This document shows, piece by piece, positions 23,879-32,598 of a DNA stretch of 64,000 bases; position 1 is the first letter of the stretch; each line of letters opens with the position of its first letter. A program made the translations under genes and the position numbers. The DNA comes from Dyadobacter flavalbus. Lineage in GTDB: Bacteria; Bacteroidota; Bacteroidia; Cytophagales; Spirosomataceae. The stretch is from contig NZ_VBSN01000073.1 of the NCBI RefSeq assembly GCF_006149045.1, positions 124,001 to 188,000 on the forward strand. The letters are read 5' to 3'. The notes beneath the pieces are model-generated. The model saw only the letters and a list, made by a program, of their open reading frames with translations. It was not told where the DNA came from and ran no database searches.

Positions 23879-25762
23879 ATGAAAGGAAAAATAATTGTAC
23901 TGCTCTCATTCATGTTGTGTGCATTTGTATTGCTCCCGGCCAGAAAAATCACCGGAACCGTTCTGAATACAAGCCTGGATCCTGTCAAGGGCGTTCAGGT
24001 GACGGCCAAAGGAAGTTCTGTTTCCACAAACACCGATTCGCTGGGCCATTTTACAATGCATGTTCCGGTTTTTTCAAAAGTACTGGTTTTTAACCTTGAA
24101 GGTTATTTTACCCGGGAAGTAAGACTGGATTCCGGTTCTGTATTAAAGGTCATTCTGGAAAGCATGAACATAAAAATGAAAGATTTCCTTGTAATACACG
24201 AAGAGCTGGAACCAATGCAGGCAGATCTCGCGGAATTGGAAAAATCAGAAAGTGTGACGCATACCGTAGCTGCAAGCCCGATGACCTTTATGCGTTCCCA
24301 GTCCATTCCCCGGCAAACCAATACTGAAAATTACAAAGCGATCGATGAAAAAGGTTTTCAAATAGCAGAACGCGAGCCGGTAACCACTTTTTCAGCAGAT
24401 GTGGACCGGGCGGCATACAGCAATGTACGGCGGTTTCTGAATTCCGGGCATATGCCTCCGGCAGATGCCGTGCGCATCGAGGAAATGATCAATTATTTTG
24501 ATTATGATTATGCGCAGCCAAACGGTCAGCATCCTTTGTCCGTAAAAGCCGAACTGGCCGATTCTCCGTGGAACCCGGGACTGAAACTGCTGCATATCGG
24601 ACTTCAGGCCAAATCCGTTTCGAACAAAGACCTGCCCGCGTCCAATCTGGTTTTTCTGATTGATGTTTCCGGTTCCATGTCGGATGAAAACAAACTTCCT
24701 TTGTTGCAGCAGGCGTTCAAGCTGCTTGTCGACCAGCTCCGTCCGCAGGATAAAATCTCCATCGTGGCTTATGCCGGAGCAGCGGGTGTTGTACTTTCGC
24801 CGACGGCCGGTAATGAAAAAATAAAGATCAGGGAAGCACTGGATAAACTGGAAGCAGGCGGCTCCACAGCCGGCGATGAAGGAATAGAACTGGCGTACCA
24901 ACTGGCCCGGAAAAATTTTATCCCGAAAGGCAACAACCGCGTCATCCTTGCGACGGATGGCGATTTCAACGTCGGAATTTCAAGTGAAAGCGAATTGCAG
25001 CGGTTTATCGAAGAAAAAAGGAAAAACGGCATTTTCCTGAGCGTTATGGGCTTTGGAATGGGCAATTACAAAGACAGCCAAATGGAAACGCTGGCGGATA
25101 AAGGAAACGGGAATTATGCGTATATCGACAATATACAGGAAGCCAGAAAGGAGTTTGTGCAGGAATTTGGCGGGACGCTTTTCACTGTTGCCAAAGATGT
25201 AAAGTTCCAGATCGAGTTCAATCCGGAATATGTGCAGGCTTACCGGCTGATCGGCTATGAAAACCGTGCGCTGCAGAATGAAGATTTCAGCAATGATCAA
25301 AAAGATGCCGGTGAAATAGGCGCCGGGCATACGGTTACTGCTATGTACGAAATTATTCCTGCCGGCTTCCAAAGCAGTTACATTTCACCAGCCGGAGCGC
25401 TGAAATATCAGAAAAACACAAGGTCTGTCCATGAAAAGTCGGATGAAATGCTGACGCTGAAAATCAGGTATAAAAATCCGGATGATGAAAAAAGCCGCCT
25501 GTTTGATCTGCCTGTAAAAAACAGGAACGCACCCTTTGCTGTTGCTTCCGAAAACCTCCGCTTTGCCGCTTCGGTCGCAGAATTCGGCCTGCTGCTGCGG
25601 AATTCGGAATACAAAGGATATGCTTCGTACCGGACTGTAATCCAAAATGCCAAAAATGCTTTGGGAAAAGACGAGGAAGGTTATCGCTCAGAATTTATAA
25701 AGCTGGTAAAAACCGCTGAATTGCTGGACAACAACCATAAAACGGTTTCCAAAAACAACTGA
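23879..25762 (+). CDS. VWA-domain protein (YfbK-like) with carboxypeptidase-regulatory-like domain
   Basis: I start at the ATG at 23879, giving 627 residues with a signal peptide (MKGKIIVLLSFMLCAFVLLP); an ATG at 23825 only adds residues that hide it. Residues about 22-95 resemble the CarboxypepD_reg-like beta-sandwich (ITGTVLNTSLDPVKGVQVTAKGS). After a linker comes a conserved YfbK-type segment (FSADVDRAAYSNVRRFLNSGHMPPADAVRIEE), then a VWA domain with an intact MIDAS: DVSGSMSDE, the Thr in STAGDEG and ATDGDFNVG. A DUF3520-like C-terminal domain follows. It is probably a periplasmic or surface metal-dependent binding protein. It is transcribed away from the ECF/TonB-like pair, which likely regulates or senses with it. 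Confidence 0.85.
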   Translation: MKGKIIVLLSFMLCAFVLLPARKITGTVLNTSLDPVKGVQVTAKGSSVSTNTDSLGHFTMHVPVFSKVLVFNLEGYFTREVRLDSGSVLKVILESMNIKMKDFLVIHEELEPMQADLAELEKSESVTHTVAASPMTFMRSQSIPRQTNTENYKAIDEKGFQIAEREPVTTFSADVDRAAYSNVRRFLNSGHMPPADAVRIEEMINYFDYDYAQPNGQHPLSVKAELADSPWNPGLKLLHIGLQAKSVSNKDLPASNLVFLIDVSGSMSDENKLPLLQQAFKLLVDQLRPQDKISIVAYAGAAGVVLSPTAGNEKIKIREALDKLEAGGSTAGDEGIELAYQLARKNFIPKGNNRVILATDGDFNVGISSESELQRFIEEKRKNGIFLSVMGFGMGNYKDSQMETLADKGNGNYAYIDNIQEARKEFVQEFGGTLFTVAKDVKFQIEFNPEYVQAYRLIGYENRALQNEDFSNDQKDAGEIGAGHTVTAMYEIIPAGFQSSYISPAGALKYQKNTRSVHEKSDEMLTLKIRYKNPDDEKSRLFDLPVKNRNAPFAVASENLRFAASVAEFGLLLRNSEYKGYASYRTVIQNAKNALGKDEEGYRSEFIKLVKTAELLDNNHKTVSKNN

Positions 25763-25786
25763 CAAAACTCACTTCTGCAATGAATC

Positions 25787-25828
25787 AACAGTCTGTGCGG
25801 CGTATTTTACTTTGCCGCACAGATTGTT
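25787..25828 (+). terminator. Hairpin terminator after the VWA gene
   Basis: Arms at 25787-25801 and 25814-25828 pair over 15 positions with one G-T wobble, enclosing a 12-base loop. The hairpin lies 25 bases after the VWA stop. The T-run after it is weak, so termination may be partly efficient. Confidence 0.6.
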
Positions 25829-25984
25829 GCTTTACAAAGCTGTTTTTACAAATGCAGCCATGTGATTTTTCATCGCTAATCACCGGGATCCGTTCAGATC
25901 AGGCGTTTTTATAAAGTTTTTTTGTCAATAATTCTGAGTACTTCAAACGAATTGCCTGCAGATACTTACTTGCAGAGAAGCTTT

Positions 25985-26566
25985 TCAGCCGTTCAATGCT
26001 TTATGGATCAGCTGTTTTTCTTCATCGCTGTATGGCAGCGAAAGTGCCATGTCTCGGCCGGGCCCGCTCATTTTTGCCCACGTTTTCCGCAGGATGTCAA
26101 CCATTTTTTCTTCGCTTACCTTTGCAATCAGATCATCAAACTGGTATTGAAGAAAAACCAGGCACAATGCATTTTCCATGGTCTGAACTTCGCTATCCGC
26201 CTTGATTTTCTGTTTGAGGATAATTTGCCGTACACGGTCGGTTGTTTCCTTGTCATAGCCCACTGAAGCCAGTATTTCCTCTGCCTTGTGCGCGTGGAAT
26301 TTCGCCAGATCGCTTCTCCATTTGAGATAACCCGCCCTTCCTTCGGGATACGTATCTCTGGCAATTTCCCACCTGCCGATATGCTGGCTTCTGGATGCCA
26401 GCAAAAGGCTTTCACTTGCTTCGGGATCAAGCTTTCTTATCCATTCATATCGTTTTACCGCATAAAAATATTCAGCCGGATAATCCTCGTTTTCCCATTG
26501 AAGATGCTCGGGCGACTGCCGGTTGTATGCGTCAAAAAGTTCAAATGCTTTTGCAAGTTTGTCCAT
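25985..26566 (-). CDS. DUF4202 family protein
   Basis: This 193-residue, mainly helical protein matches DUF4202 in length and motifs: AFELFDAYNRQSPE, ASRSQHIGRWEIARDTYPEGRAGYLKWR, FHAHKAEEIL, NALCLVFLQYQF and LPYSDEEKQLI. The conserved His residues (SQHIGRW, FHAHK) together with acidic residues suggest an HD-like metal site, but no reaction is established for the family. There is no signal peptide, so it should be cytoplasmic. It follows the lipoprotein gene at 26597 by 30 bases on the same strand, so they may share a transcript. The name is firm, the function unknown. Confidence 0.85.
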   Translation of the reverse strand: MDKLAKAFELFDAYNRQSPEHLQWENEDYPAEYFYAVKRYEWIRKLDPEASESLLLASRSQHIGRWEIARDTYPEGRAGYLKWRSDLAKFHAHKAEEILASVGYDKETTDRVRQIILKQKIKADSEVQTMENALCLVFLQYQFDDLIAKVSEEKMVDILRKTWAKMSGPGRDMALSLPYSDEEKQLIHKALNG

Positions 26567-26596
26567 GAATGGCCGGTATATACAATGTGGTTAAAG

Positions 26597-27058
26597 TTAT
26601 TTTGCTGCCTTGAATTTCAGGGCAATTCTCGTCACGCGCGGATAGTCGTAAGCTGTGCTTTGCGTCTTCATGATAAAAGAACTGCTGCTGACATCGCGGG
26701 GTTCAATGGTCCATTCGCCGCCCTTCGCATTTGCATCTGCGGCTCCGACGGTGATATTGGCCTTGTTTTCCTTCCATTTCAGGATAAAAGGCTGGGTCTC
26801 TCCTTTGAAAACCCCTGAAAACGTGCCGTCATTTTTCAGTTCTACCGTTTCCATATATCTTTCAAAGTCAACGCCGCCGAATTGCTGCGTCATTTTACCC
26901 TCTTTAAAAGTAATGGCGTCATTGACAGAAATTTCGTCAATGCGCCATCGGGATTGGTCCGTTAATATGGAAGCTGCTTCCTGCACATTGTCCGCCGACT
27001 GGCTGCAGGCGGACAACAGAAGCAGGAACAGGAATATGCATTTTCTCGGGATCGTCAT
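26597..27058 (-). CDS. Hypothetical lipoprotein
   Basis: From the ATG at 27058 the product is 153 residues with a lipoprotein signal: MTIPRKCIFLFLLLLSACSQ, with the lipobox LSAC at residues 15-18. The mature part looks beta-rich (WRIDEISVNDAITFKEGKM, FSGVFKGETQPFILKW, RIALKFKA) and of the lipocalin-like sort seen in small Bacteroidota lipoproteins. I do not recognise a named family. An upstream ATG at 27094 would add twelve residues and hide the signal. It lies between DUF4202 and a general-stress gene on the same strand. Function unknown. Confidence 0.75.
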   Translation of the reverse strand: MTIPRKCIFLFLLLLSACSQSADNVQEAASILTDQSRWRIDEISVNDAITFKEGKMTQQFGGVDFERYMETVELKNDGTFSGVFKGETQPFILKWKENKANITVGAADANAKGGEWTIEPRDVSSSSFIMKTQSTAYDYPRVTRIALKFKAAK

Positions 27059-27109
27059 TTTCGGGATTATATGTGTTTGCACAAATATAATCACATCATT
27101 GAAAGTCCG

Positions 27110-27664
27110 TCACAGGAATGCATTGTTGTTATTGTCACCGGAAACCAGAATCCGCGTTCCGTTGCATTTTCTGAATTCATCGGCAAGGCTTTCTTTGTTC
27201 AGGTGACTTTTAACTTCCACGCTGATGATGATACCGCCCTGCTTGATCTTGTCTTCATAATAATCCACATCGTCCTTCGGATAGCCGGAGCCGATAATGG
27301 CACCGATGGTTCCGCCCGCCAGACCGCCGGCAGCGGCTCCGGTGAGTCCGGCCAGTAACGGGCCGGCCAGTACAAGCCCTACGCCGGGCAACACCAGATT
27401 TGTACCGATTGCAGCAATGACGGTAAGTACGGCGCCGGCGGCGCCTCCTACTATGGCACCGCGCTTCGCATCACCGGCTGCATGTGTTTCTGCCGGATGT
27501 TCTTCCAGATCATCTTCAGATTTGTTTTCCGGCTTGGCCATCACCACGGAGATTTCGTCCCGGTCATATCCTTTTTCCAGAAGTGTGCTGAATATATGAT
27601 CGGCATCTTTGTGGGTTTCAAACAAGCCGGTTACTTTCTCCGATTTAACATTTACACTTTCCAT
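27110..27664 (-). CDS. General stress protein with glycine-zipper core (YflT/GspM-like)
   Basis: Starting at the ATG at 27664 the protein has 184 residues. The N-terminus (VTGLFETHKDADHIFSTLLEKGYDRDEISVVM) matches the heat-induced stress protein YflT-type fold. The middle (about residues 65-125) is a glycine/alanine-rich zipper with GGAAGAVLTVIAAIG and GGLAGGTIGAIIGSGYPKDD, enough for two membrane-inserting helices. The C-terminus repeats a ferredoxin-like strand pattern (VDYYEDKIKQGGIIISVEV) and ends with an Asn run. Such proteins are induced by general stress and their biochemical role is not known. It is 63 bases from the end of the TreY-MalQ gene, which runs the same way, so read-through from that gene is possible. 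Confidence 0.8.
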   Translation of the reverse strand: MESVNVKSEKVTGLFETHKDADHIFSTLLEKGYDRDEISVVMAKPENKSEDDLEEHPAETHAAGDAKRGAIVGGAAGAVLTVIAAIGTNLVLPGVGLVLAGPLLAGLTGAAAGGLAGGTIGAIIGSGYPKDDVDYYEDKIKQGGIIISVEVKSHLNKESLADEFRKCNGTRILVSGDNNNNAFL

Positions 27665-27727
27665 AACAGTAAATTTTTTAAGTGTTACAAAACGCATGAT
27701 GAATTAAAATTTCATGCCATTAAATAC

Positions 27728-30700
27728 TTAATCCCGGTTGAATAAAACCGTCAGGTCTGCCAGAAACTTCTCGGCATCTTTGGTAACCTGCCCTGGCGTC
27801 AACCGCCATGCCCAGTTGTTTTCACTTGATCCCGGACTGTTCATTTTGGTGGATTCGTCCAGGTTCAGAACGTCCTGCATCGGCAGTATTGCTGCTTTTG
27901 CAACCGAAGAATAAGCCATACGCGCCATAGCGACATAAAAATTTTCTTCATCGACCGAAGCGGAAATGTAATGTTCGATACGGGCTTTCATTTCATCATC
28001 CACCGCCTGCCGGAACCATCCTCGTATGGTGTTGTTGTCGTGCGTTCCGGTGTAAACGATGAAGTTGGGCGTGAAGTTATGCGGTATGTGGTCCGACTGC
28101 GGCATGTTTTCGTCAAAAGCGAACTGCAGTACTTTCATTCCCGGCAGTGCAAATTTGTCGCGGAGCCTGAAAACCGCCGGACTGACTTCTCCAAGATCTT
28201 CCGCAATGAACGGCAGCCCGCCCAATGCCGCTTCTATTTTCTTGAAAAAATCTTCATCGGGCCCGAGTTTCCACTCCCCTTTTACAGCCGTCTTTTCACC
28301 TCCCGGCACTTCCCAGTAATCTGCAAAAGCCCTGAAATGGTCGAGCCGCACGATATCGAACAGTTCTATGTTTTTTGCCAGTCGTTCGATCCACCATTGG
28401 TATCCCTGCTGTTTGAGTGCTCCCCAGTTAAACACCGGCATTCCCCAAAGCTGGCCGTCATCCGAGAATGCATCCGGCGGTACGCCCGCAATGCCGGTTA
28501 TTTTTCCATTTTCATCGACGCAAAAGAATTCCGGATTCGACCATACATCCGACGAATCGTAGCTGACATAAAACGGCATGTCGCCCAATAACTGAATATT
28601 CAGGCCGTTGCAGTATTTACGCAGGCTTTTCCATTGTTTATCAAAAATGTATTGCTGCCATTTCACAAACCGGATGTTTTCTGCTTCTGTTTTTTCCAGT
28701 TCGTCCAGTGCGGCCTGATCCCGCTTCCGGTATTCATCCGGCCACTCGTACCAGGGCTGTGTTTTATGTTTGGCTTTGAGTACCATATACACGGCAAAAT
28801 CATGCAGCCATTCTGTATTTTTTTCACAAAATGCTTCGAAATGCTTTTCTTCCTCTGAATCCTGCAGTTCGTTGAACTTGTTGAATGCTTCCTGCAACAG
28901 TTCGTTTTTAATTTTGGCAGCCTGTTCATAATCCGCTTCTCCGGTATGCGGCAAGTAATATTCCTGCAATTTTTCACTATCCAGCAAACCGTCTTTGGCC
29001 AAAAGCTCCGGACTCACCAGCAACGGATTGCCCGCGCGGCTCGAAAGTGCGCTGTACGGAGAATTGGCCTGTGCATCTTCCACCGGATTGAGCGGCAGCA
29101 TTTGCCATAACTTCTGATTGCTCCTGCCCAGGAAATCGGCAAATGCATAAGATTCCGGCCCCATGTCACCAATCCCGAATGGCGATGCCAGCGAACTGAT
29201 GTGCAGCAAAACACCCGCCATACGCTCATTGTCCAGCTTTGATCCTTTCAGCACGGCAAATGGCAGTTCCCTGAAAATATCGCTCATGTTGATCTTGCCC
29301 TGGAATTCCAGTTTTTCTTCACTGAAAACATTGTCCCATTCCAGTGAAAGGTTGTCCGGCATGACAATGAGCGTATCTTTCCAGTCGATATCAAAGAAGC
29401 TTTTTTGCTGTTCCTTACAGATAATTGCGGTATGCAGCGGTACGATCACGATGTAATAATCTTTCTTCTGCTTGCGCGCAAATGCCAGGATATGATCTTT
29501 GTATGCGCCTCTCATTTTCAAAGGAATATAGTCTCCTTTGGTAAACAGAAGCGGGTTTTCCCTGCGCAGCTTAAACAAATGCTGTGTCAGCCAAAGTTTG
29601 ATCTGTGCATTGTTGCGGTCGTCCCAGAGTTTTTCCAGCAGCCTGTCTGCATCGTAATCGTCCAGTTCTTTCAGCCACTGCTCTCTTTTGGCAAAATCAA
29701 CAGGCCGGCGGTTGTCCGGATCTACCAGACTGAAATCCCAGAGTTCGCAGCCCTGATAAACGTCCGGAATGCCGGGACATGTAAATTTCAGCACCAGCTG
29801 AACCAGTGAATTGATAATGCCGTAATCCGCTATTTCTGCGTTAAATGCCGTGAAGTTGTCAAAGAACGGATGTTCTTTGTTCAGCAGCTGGTCCGCAAAT
29901 TTCATTACACTGCTTTCGTAAGCTTCATTCGGCTCCGACCAGTTGGTTTCCGTCTTGGCTTCACGAAGCGCTTTCTGAAGGTACTCTCCAAGTCTTTGCT
30001 GAAAGTTATCTTCATCTTCGCCCTGCATCGGGTAAGCGCCTGCAAGCGTCTGGTAAATCAGGTATTCATCATTCGCAGTCGGCCCGGGCTGATCTTTTTT
30101 CAGATCCGCATTCAGCGCCGTCCATTCCTTTACCTTGGTAATCCATTCTTCACCGATATCCGTCAGTACATTGAGCCTTGCGCGTACGTCCTCGCCTCTT
30201 TTTGTATCGTGCGTGGAAGTCGCATTCAGTGCCAGCGGCCAGTCTTTCTGACGTTGGCGCATGCTCTGATGAAAATCCTTGATGCTCATACCGAAACGGT
30301 CGGGAAAGTCGCCGACATCGTTATGTCCGATGAAGCGGTTATAGGTATACATCAGCGTGTCTTCTCCGCCTTTTGCCATCAGCGGCCCGGAAAACTGCAT
30401 CAGCCTCTGGTAAAATTCCAGTGCCTTTGCATTGTATTCTTCATCTCCGTCTGCTGTTTTTTTCAGGATGCTTTCCTCCAGAAAAGCGATGGTTTCCGTC
30501 AGGTCTTCGTGATGCTTGCGGACATCTTCAAAAATGGCCTGGATTTCCAGTGTTTCCGTTTCTGACCGCGGCATGCTGTTTCCATAATAGCGGTAAACAG
30601 GGCAGTGTATCAGAAATTCACCGATTGTTTTTTTAAGGTTGTCCTTGCCGATTTTCTCAACGGTTTCCTGATCTGCAAGCTGAAGCTCCACGAAAAGCTG

Positions 30701-31951
30701 ATACAGGTTTTCCAGTTCACCGCCCATGTGGTTGTAAAGGATGTCGGATTTCTTGTCCAGCAAATTGGAACGTACCGATTCTGTGTTGCCGGTCAGTTCG
30801 CTGTAATAATCGGAGAAAACCTGTTCTGCCTGGCTGTTTGTAAGCAGGTTGTTTAAAGTGGCAAGGAATTCGTATCCGGTTGTCCCTTCAATCGGCCAGG
30901 AAGCGGGAAGGTCTTCGTGTTTTTCAAGGATTTTTTCGGCAACGATGTAGGTGTCTTCCCCGGTCAGTGCTCTTATATTTTCAAGGTATGCTGCCGGATC
31001 GTACAAGCCGTCGATATGGTCGATGCGGATGCCCTGGAAAATGCCTTCGTCAAGCAGTGTTTTGATATAACGGTGATAATGCTCAAAAACATTTTCGTCC
31101 TGAATATTAAGGCAAATCAGACTGTTTACCGTAAAAAACCTTCTGAAACTGATCTGCGCTTCCGTATGTCTCCAGTAGCAGAGTCTGTATTCCTGCTGGG
31201 CTGCAAGTGCTTTCAGCATTTCCTTGTCTCCGCTGATCTGTTCCAACCGTGCCGTGATGTAGTTTTTCACCATATCGTTTTTCATCAGCGAAGCAAGCTG
31301 AAGCAGAAGCTCGTTCCACCTTTCGGAAAATACTTTCGGGTCTTCCACTTCATGGATTTCGTTCAGCTGCGCTATAAATTGCCCGATGGTCTGCGGTCCT
31401 TCCTCTTCGCCTGCGTTCAGAATGGTAATGTACGATTTCAGGTTGACCGGAAAAGAGGTCCCTTCGTAAGTAAGCACCAGCCGGCCGTCCACAAATTCGG
31501 TTTTCAGTTTGCCATCCTCGATCACTTCGTCCAGTTCCTTGCCCAGAAAAGGCACCATCATTTTTCCGCGAAACAGCTTGCTGTTGCCCGGCATGTCAAA
31601 ATAACTGGCAAATACAGACTGCTTTCCTTTTTCAAGCACGTCCATCAGCCACGGATTGGTGGAATGAAATGCCATATGGTTCGGCACGATGTCCTGCAAC
31701 CATTTTATTTCAAGCTTCTTGAGTTCGCTGCTGAGTTCCCGCAGCTGTTCCTCGGTTCCGATTTCAGGATCAATCACGGATGGATTTACGCCGTCATAGC
31801 CATGGGTGCTGCCGGGTGTGGATTCCAGGATCGGAGAAGCGTAAATGGTTCCTATTCCAAGCTTCTGAAAGTAGGGAATCCATTTTTCGAAATCGGTAAA
31901 AGAAAATTCTTTATTGAATTGTATGCGGTAAGTAGCTGTAAGATTATTCAT
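27728..31951 (-). CDS. treY-malQ: Malto-oligosyltrehalose synthase fused to 4-alpha-glucanotransferase (TreY-MalQ)
   Basis: This 1407-residue fusion has TreY (GH13) at residues 1 to about 890: MNNLTATYRIQFNKEFSFTD, GIGTIYASPILESTPGSTHG, QDIVPNHMAFHS, GIRIDHIDGLYDP and ATSTHDTKRGEDVRARL. From about residue 905 a complete MalQ (GH77) follows: GVLLHISSLASPFGIGDMG, NSPYSALSSRAGNP, IVRLDHFRAF, FIAEDLGEVSP and YTGTHDNNTIRGW. TreY turns the reducing-end alpha-1,4 bond of a maltodextrin into an alpha-1,1 bond; MalQ disproportionates maltodextrins. Joining them could keep acceptor length suitable for TreY. TreZ, which releases trehalose, is not in the window. The gene runs opposite to the GlgE/TreS/GlgB genes on the far side of the regulatory genes and is very likely part of the same system. 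No frameshift is seen. Confidence 0.92.
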   Translation of the reverse strand: MNNLTATYRIQFNKEFSFTDFEKWIPYFQKLGIGTIYASPILESTPGSTHGYDGVNPSVIDPEIGTEEQLRELSSELKKLEIKWLQDIVPNHMAFHSTNPWLMDVLEKGKQSVFASYFDMPGNSKLFRGKMMVPFLGKELDEVIEDGKLKTEFVDGRLVLTYEGTSFPVNLKSYITILNAGEEEGPQTIGQFIAQLNEIHEVEDPKVFSERWNELLLQLASLMKNDMVKNYITARLEQISGDKEMLKALAAQQEYRLCYWRHTEAQISFRRFFTVNSLICLNIQDENVFEHYHRYIKTLLDEGIFQGIRIDHIDGLYDPAAYLENIRALTGEDTYIVAEKILEKHEDLPASWPIEGTTGYEFLATLNNLLTNSQAEQVFSDYYSELTGNTESVRSNLLDKKSDILYNHMGGELENLYQLFVELQLADQETVEKIGKDNLKKTIGEFLIHCPVYRYYGNSMPRSETETLEIQAIFEDVRKHHEDLTETIAFLEESILKKTADGDEEYNAKALEFYQRLMQFSGPLMAKGGEDTLMYTYNRFIGHNDVGDFPDRFGMSIKDFHQSMRQRQKDWPLALNATSTHDTKRGEDVRARLNVLTDIGEEWITKVKEWTALNADLKKDQPGPTANDEYLIYQTLAGAYPMQGEDEDNFQQRLGEYLQKALREAKTETNWSEPNEAYESSVMKFADQLLNKEHPFFDNFTAFNAEIADYGIINSLVQLVLKFTCPGIPDVYQGCELWDFSLVDPDNRRPVDFAKREQWLKELDDYDADRLLEKLWDDRNNAQIKLWLTQHLFKLRRENPLLFTKGDYIPLKMRGAYKDHILAFARKQKKDYYIVIVPLHTAIICKEQQKSFFDIDWKDTLIVMPDNLSLEWDNVFSEEKLEFQGKINMSDIFRELPFAVLKGSKLDNERMAGVLLHISSLASPFGIGDMGPESYAFADFLGRSNQKLWQMLPLNPVEDAQANSPYSALSSRAGNPLLVSPELLAKDGLLDSEKLQEYYLPHTGEADYEQAAKIKNELLQEAFNKFNELQDSEEEKHFEAFCEKNTEWLHDFAVYMVLKAKHKTQPWYEWPDEYRKRDQAALDELEKTEAENIRFVKWQQYIFDKQWKSLRKYCNGLNIQLLGDMPFYVSYDSSDVWSNPEFFCVDENGKITGIAGVPPDAFSDDGQLWGMPVFNWGALKQQGYQWWIERLAKNIELFDIVRLDHFRAFADYWEVPGGEKTAVKGEWKLGPDEDFFKKIEAALGGLPFIAEDLGEVSPAVFRLRDKFALPGMKVLQFAFDENMPQSDHIPHNFTPNFIVYTGTHDNNTIRGWFRQAVDDEMKARIEHYISASVDEENFYVAMARMAYSSVAKAAILPMQDVLNLDESTKMNSPGSSENNWAWRLTPGQVTKDAEKFLADLTVLFNRD

Positions 31952-32030
31952 AGTACGTCAGAATGATTCCTTGCTTGCATATTAAATATTGTGCCAGTAC
32001 AAGAATATTCCGCGCAGGAAAATGAGGAAT

Positions 32031-32408
32031 TTACATATTCAGAAGGGATTTTAAAACCGGAATTTCCAATGGTTTGGAAAGCAGCTGGATGATATACGGA
32101 TTGGCAGTGGCTTTTTCCATATCCGTGACATCAACTGTGGAAGAGATCATGAAAACCTTGATTCTTTCCCTGAGCCCGTCCGGAAGATGTGCATACTTCC
32201 CGATAAACTGGAACCCGTTGATCCCAGGCATCTGGATATCCAGCAATATCACAGTCTCAGGCATTTCGGCGGATTGTGTCTCAAGAAAATCCAGTGCAAG
32301 CTGTGCCGAATTAAATGTGATGACTTCTGTCGTCAATCCGCTTTTCAGGAGTAATTTCTCCTGAGTAAACAAATCAAAACTGCTATCATCAATCAGAAGA
32401 AATTTCAT
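32031..32408 (-). CDS. Single-domain response regulator (Rcp1-like)
   Basis: From the ATG at 32408 this is a 125-residue receiver: MKFLLIDDSSFDLFTQEKLL, phosphoacceptor Asp in VILLDIQMPGINGFQF, FMISSTVD and LLSKPLEIPVL with the conserved Lys. It has no output domain and looks like the small receivers that pair with cytoplasmic hybrid kinases. It is 79 bases upstream of the TreY-MalQ gene on the minus strand and divergent from the large hybrid kinase at 32599. The 190-base gap between the two should hold both promoters. It may take phosphate from that kinase, but no link beyond position is visible. Confidence 0.88.
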   Translation of the reverse strand: MKFLLIDDSSFDLFTQEKLLLKSGLTTEVITFNSAQLALDFLETQSAEMPETVILLDIQMPGINGFQFIGKYAHLPDGLRERIKVFMISSTVDVTDMEKATANPYIIQLLSKPLEIPVLKSLLNM

Positions 32409-32598
32409 GCGCACAAGAAGGAAAGTTCTCTATAAAGCTATCTGCAAAGACTATCAAGTTCAATCAATTATTAAAAAATAATTTTTATTTCTACATTTAT
32501 TGCAAATAGTAGAAATACTTCCTATTAGAGTTCTATCTTTAATAAGAACAAATTATTAAATGCAGCCTCAACAAGTAATATTTATTCAATAAAGGATA

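Noticed and set aside
30917..31966. 349-codon open frame on the plus strand
   Set aside because: It is antisense to the TreY part of the fusion, whose motifs are clear; it shows no domain of its own.
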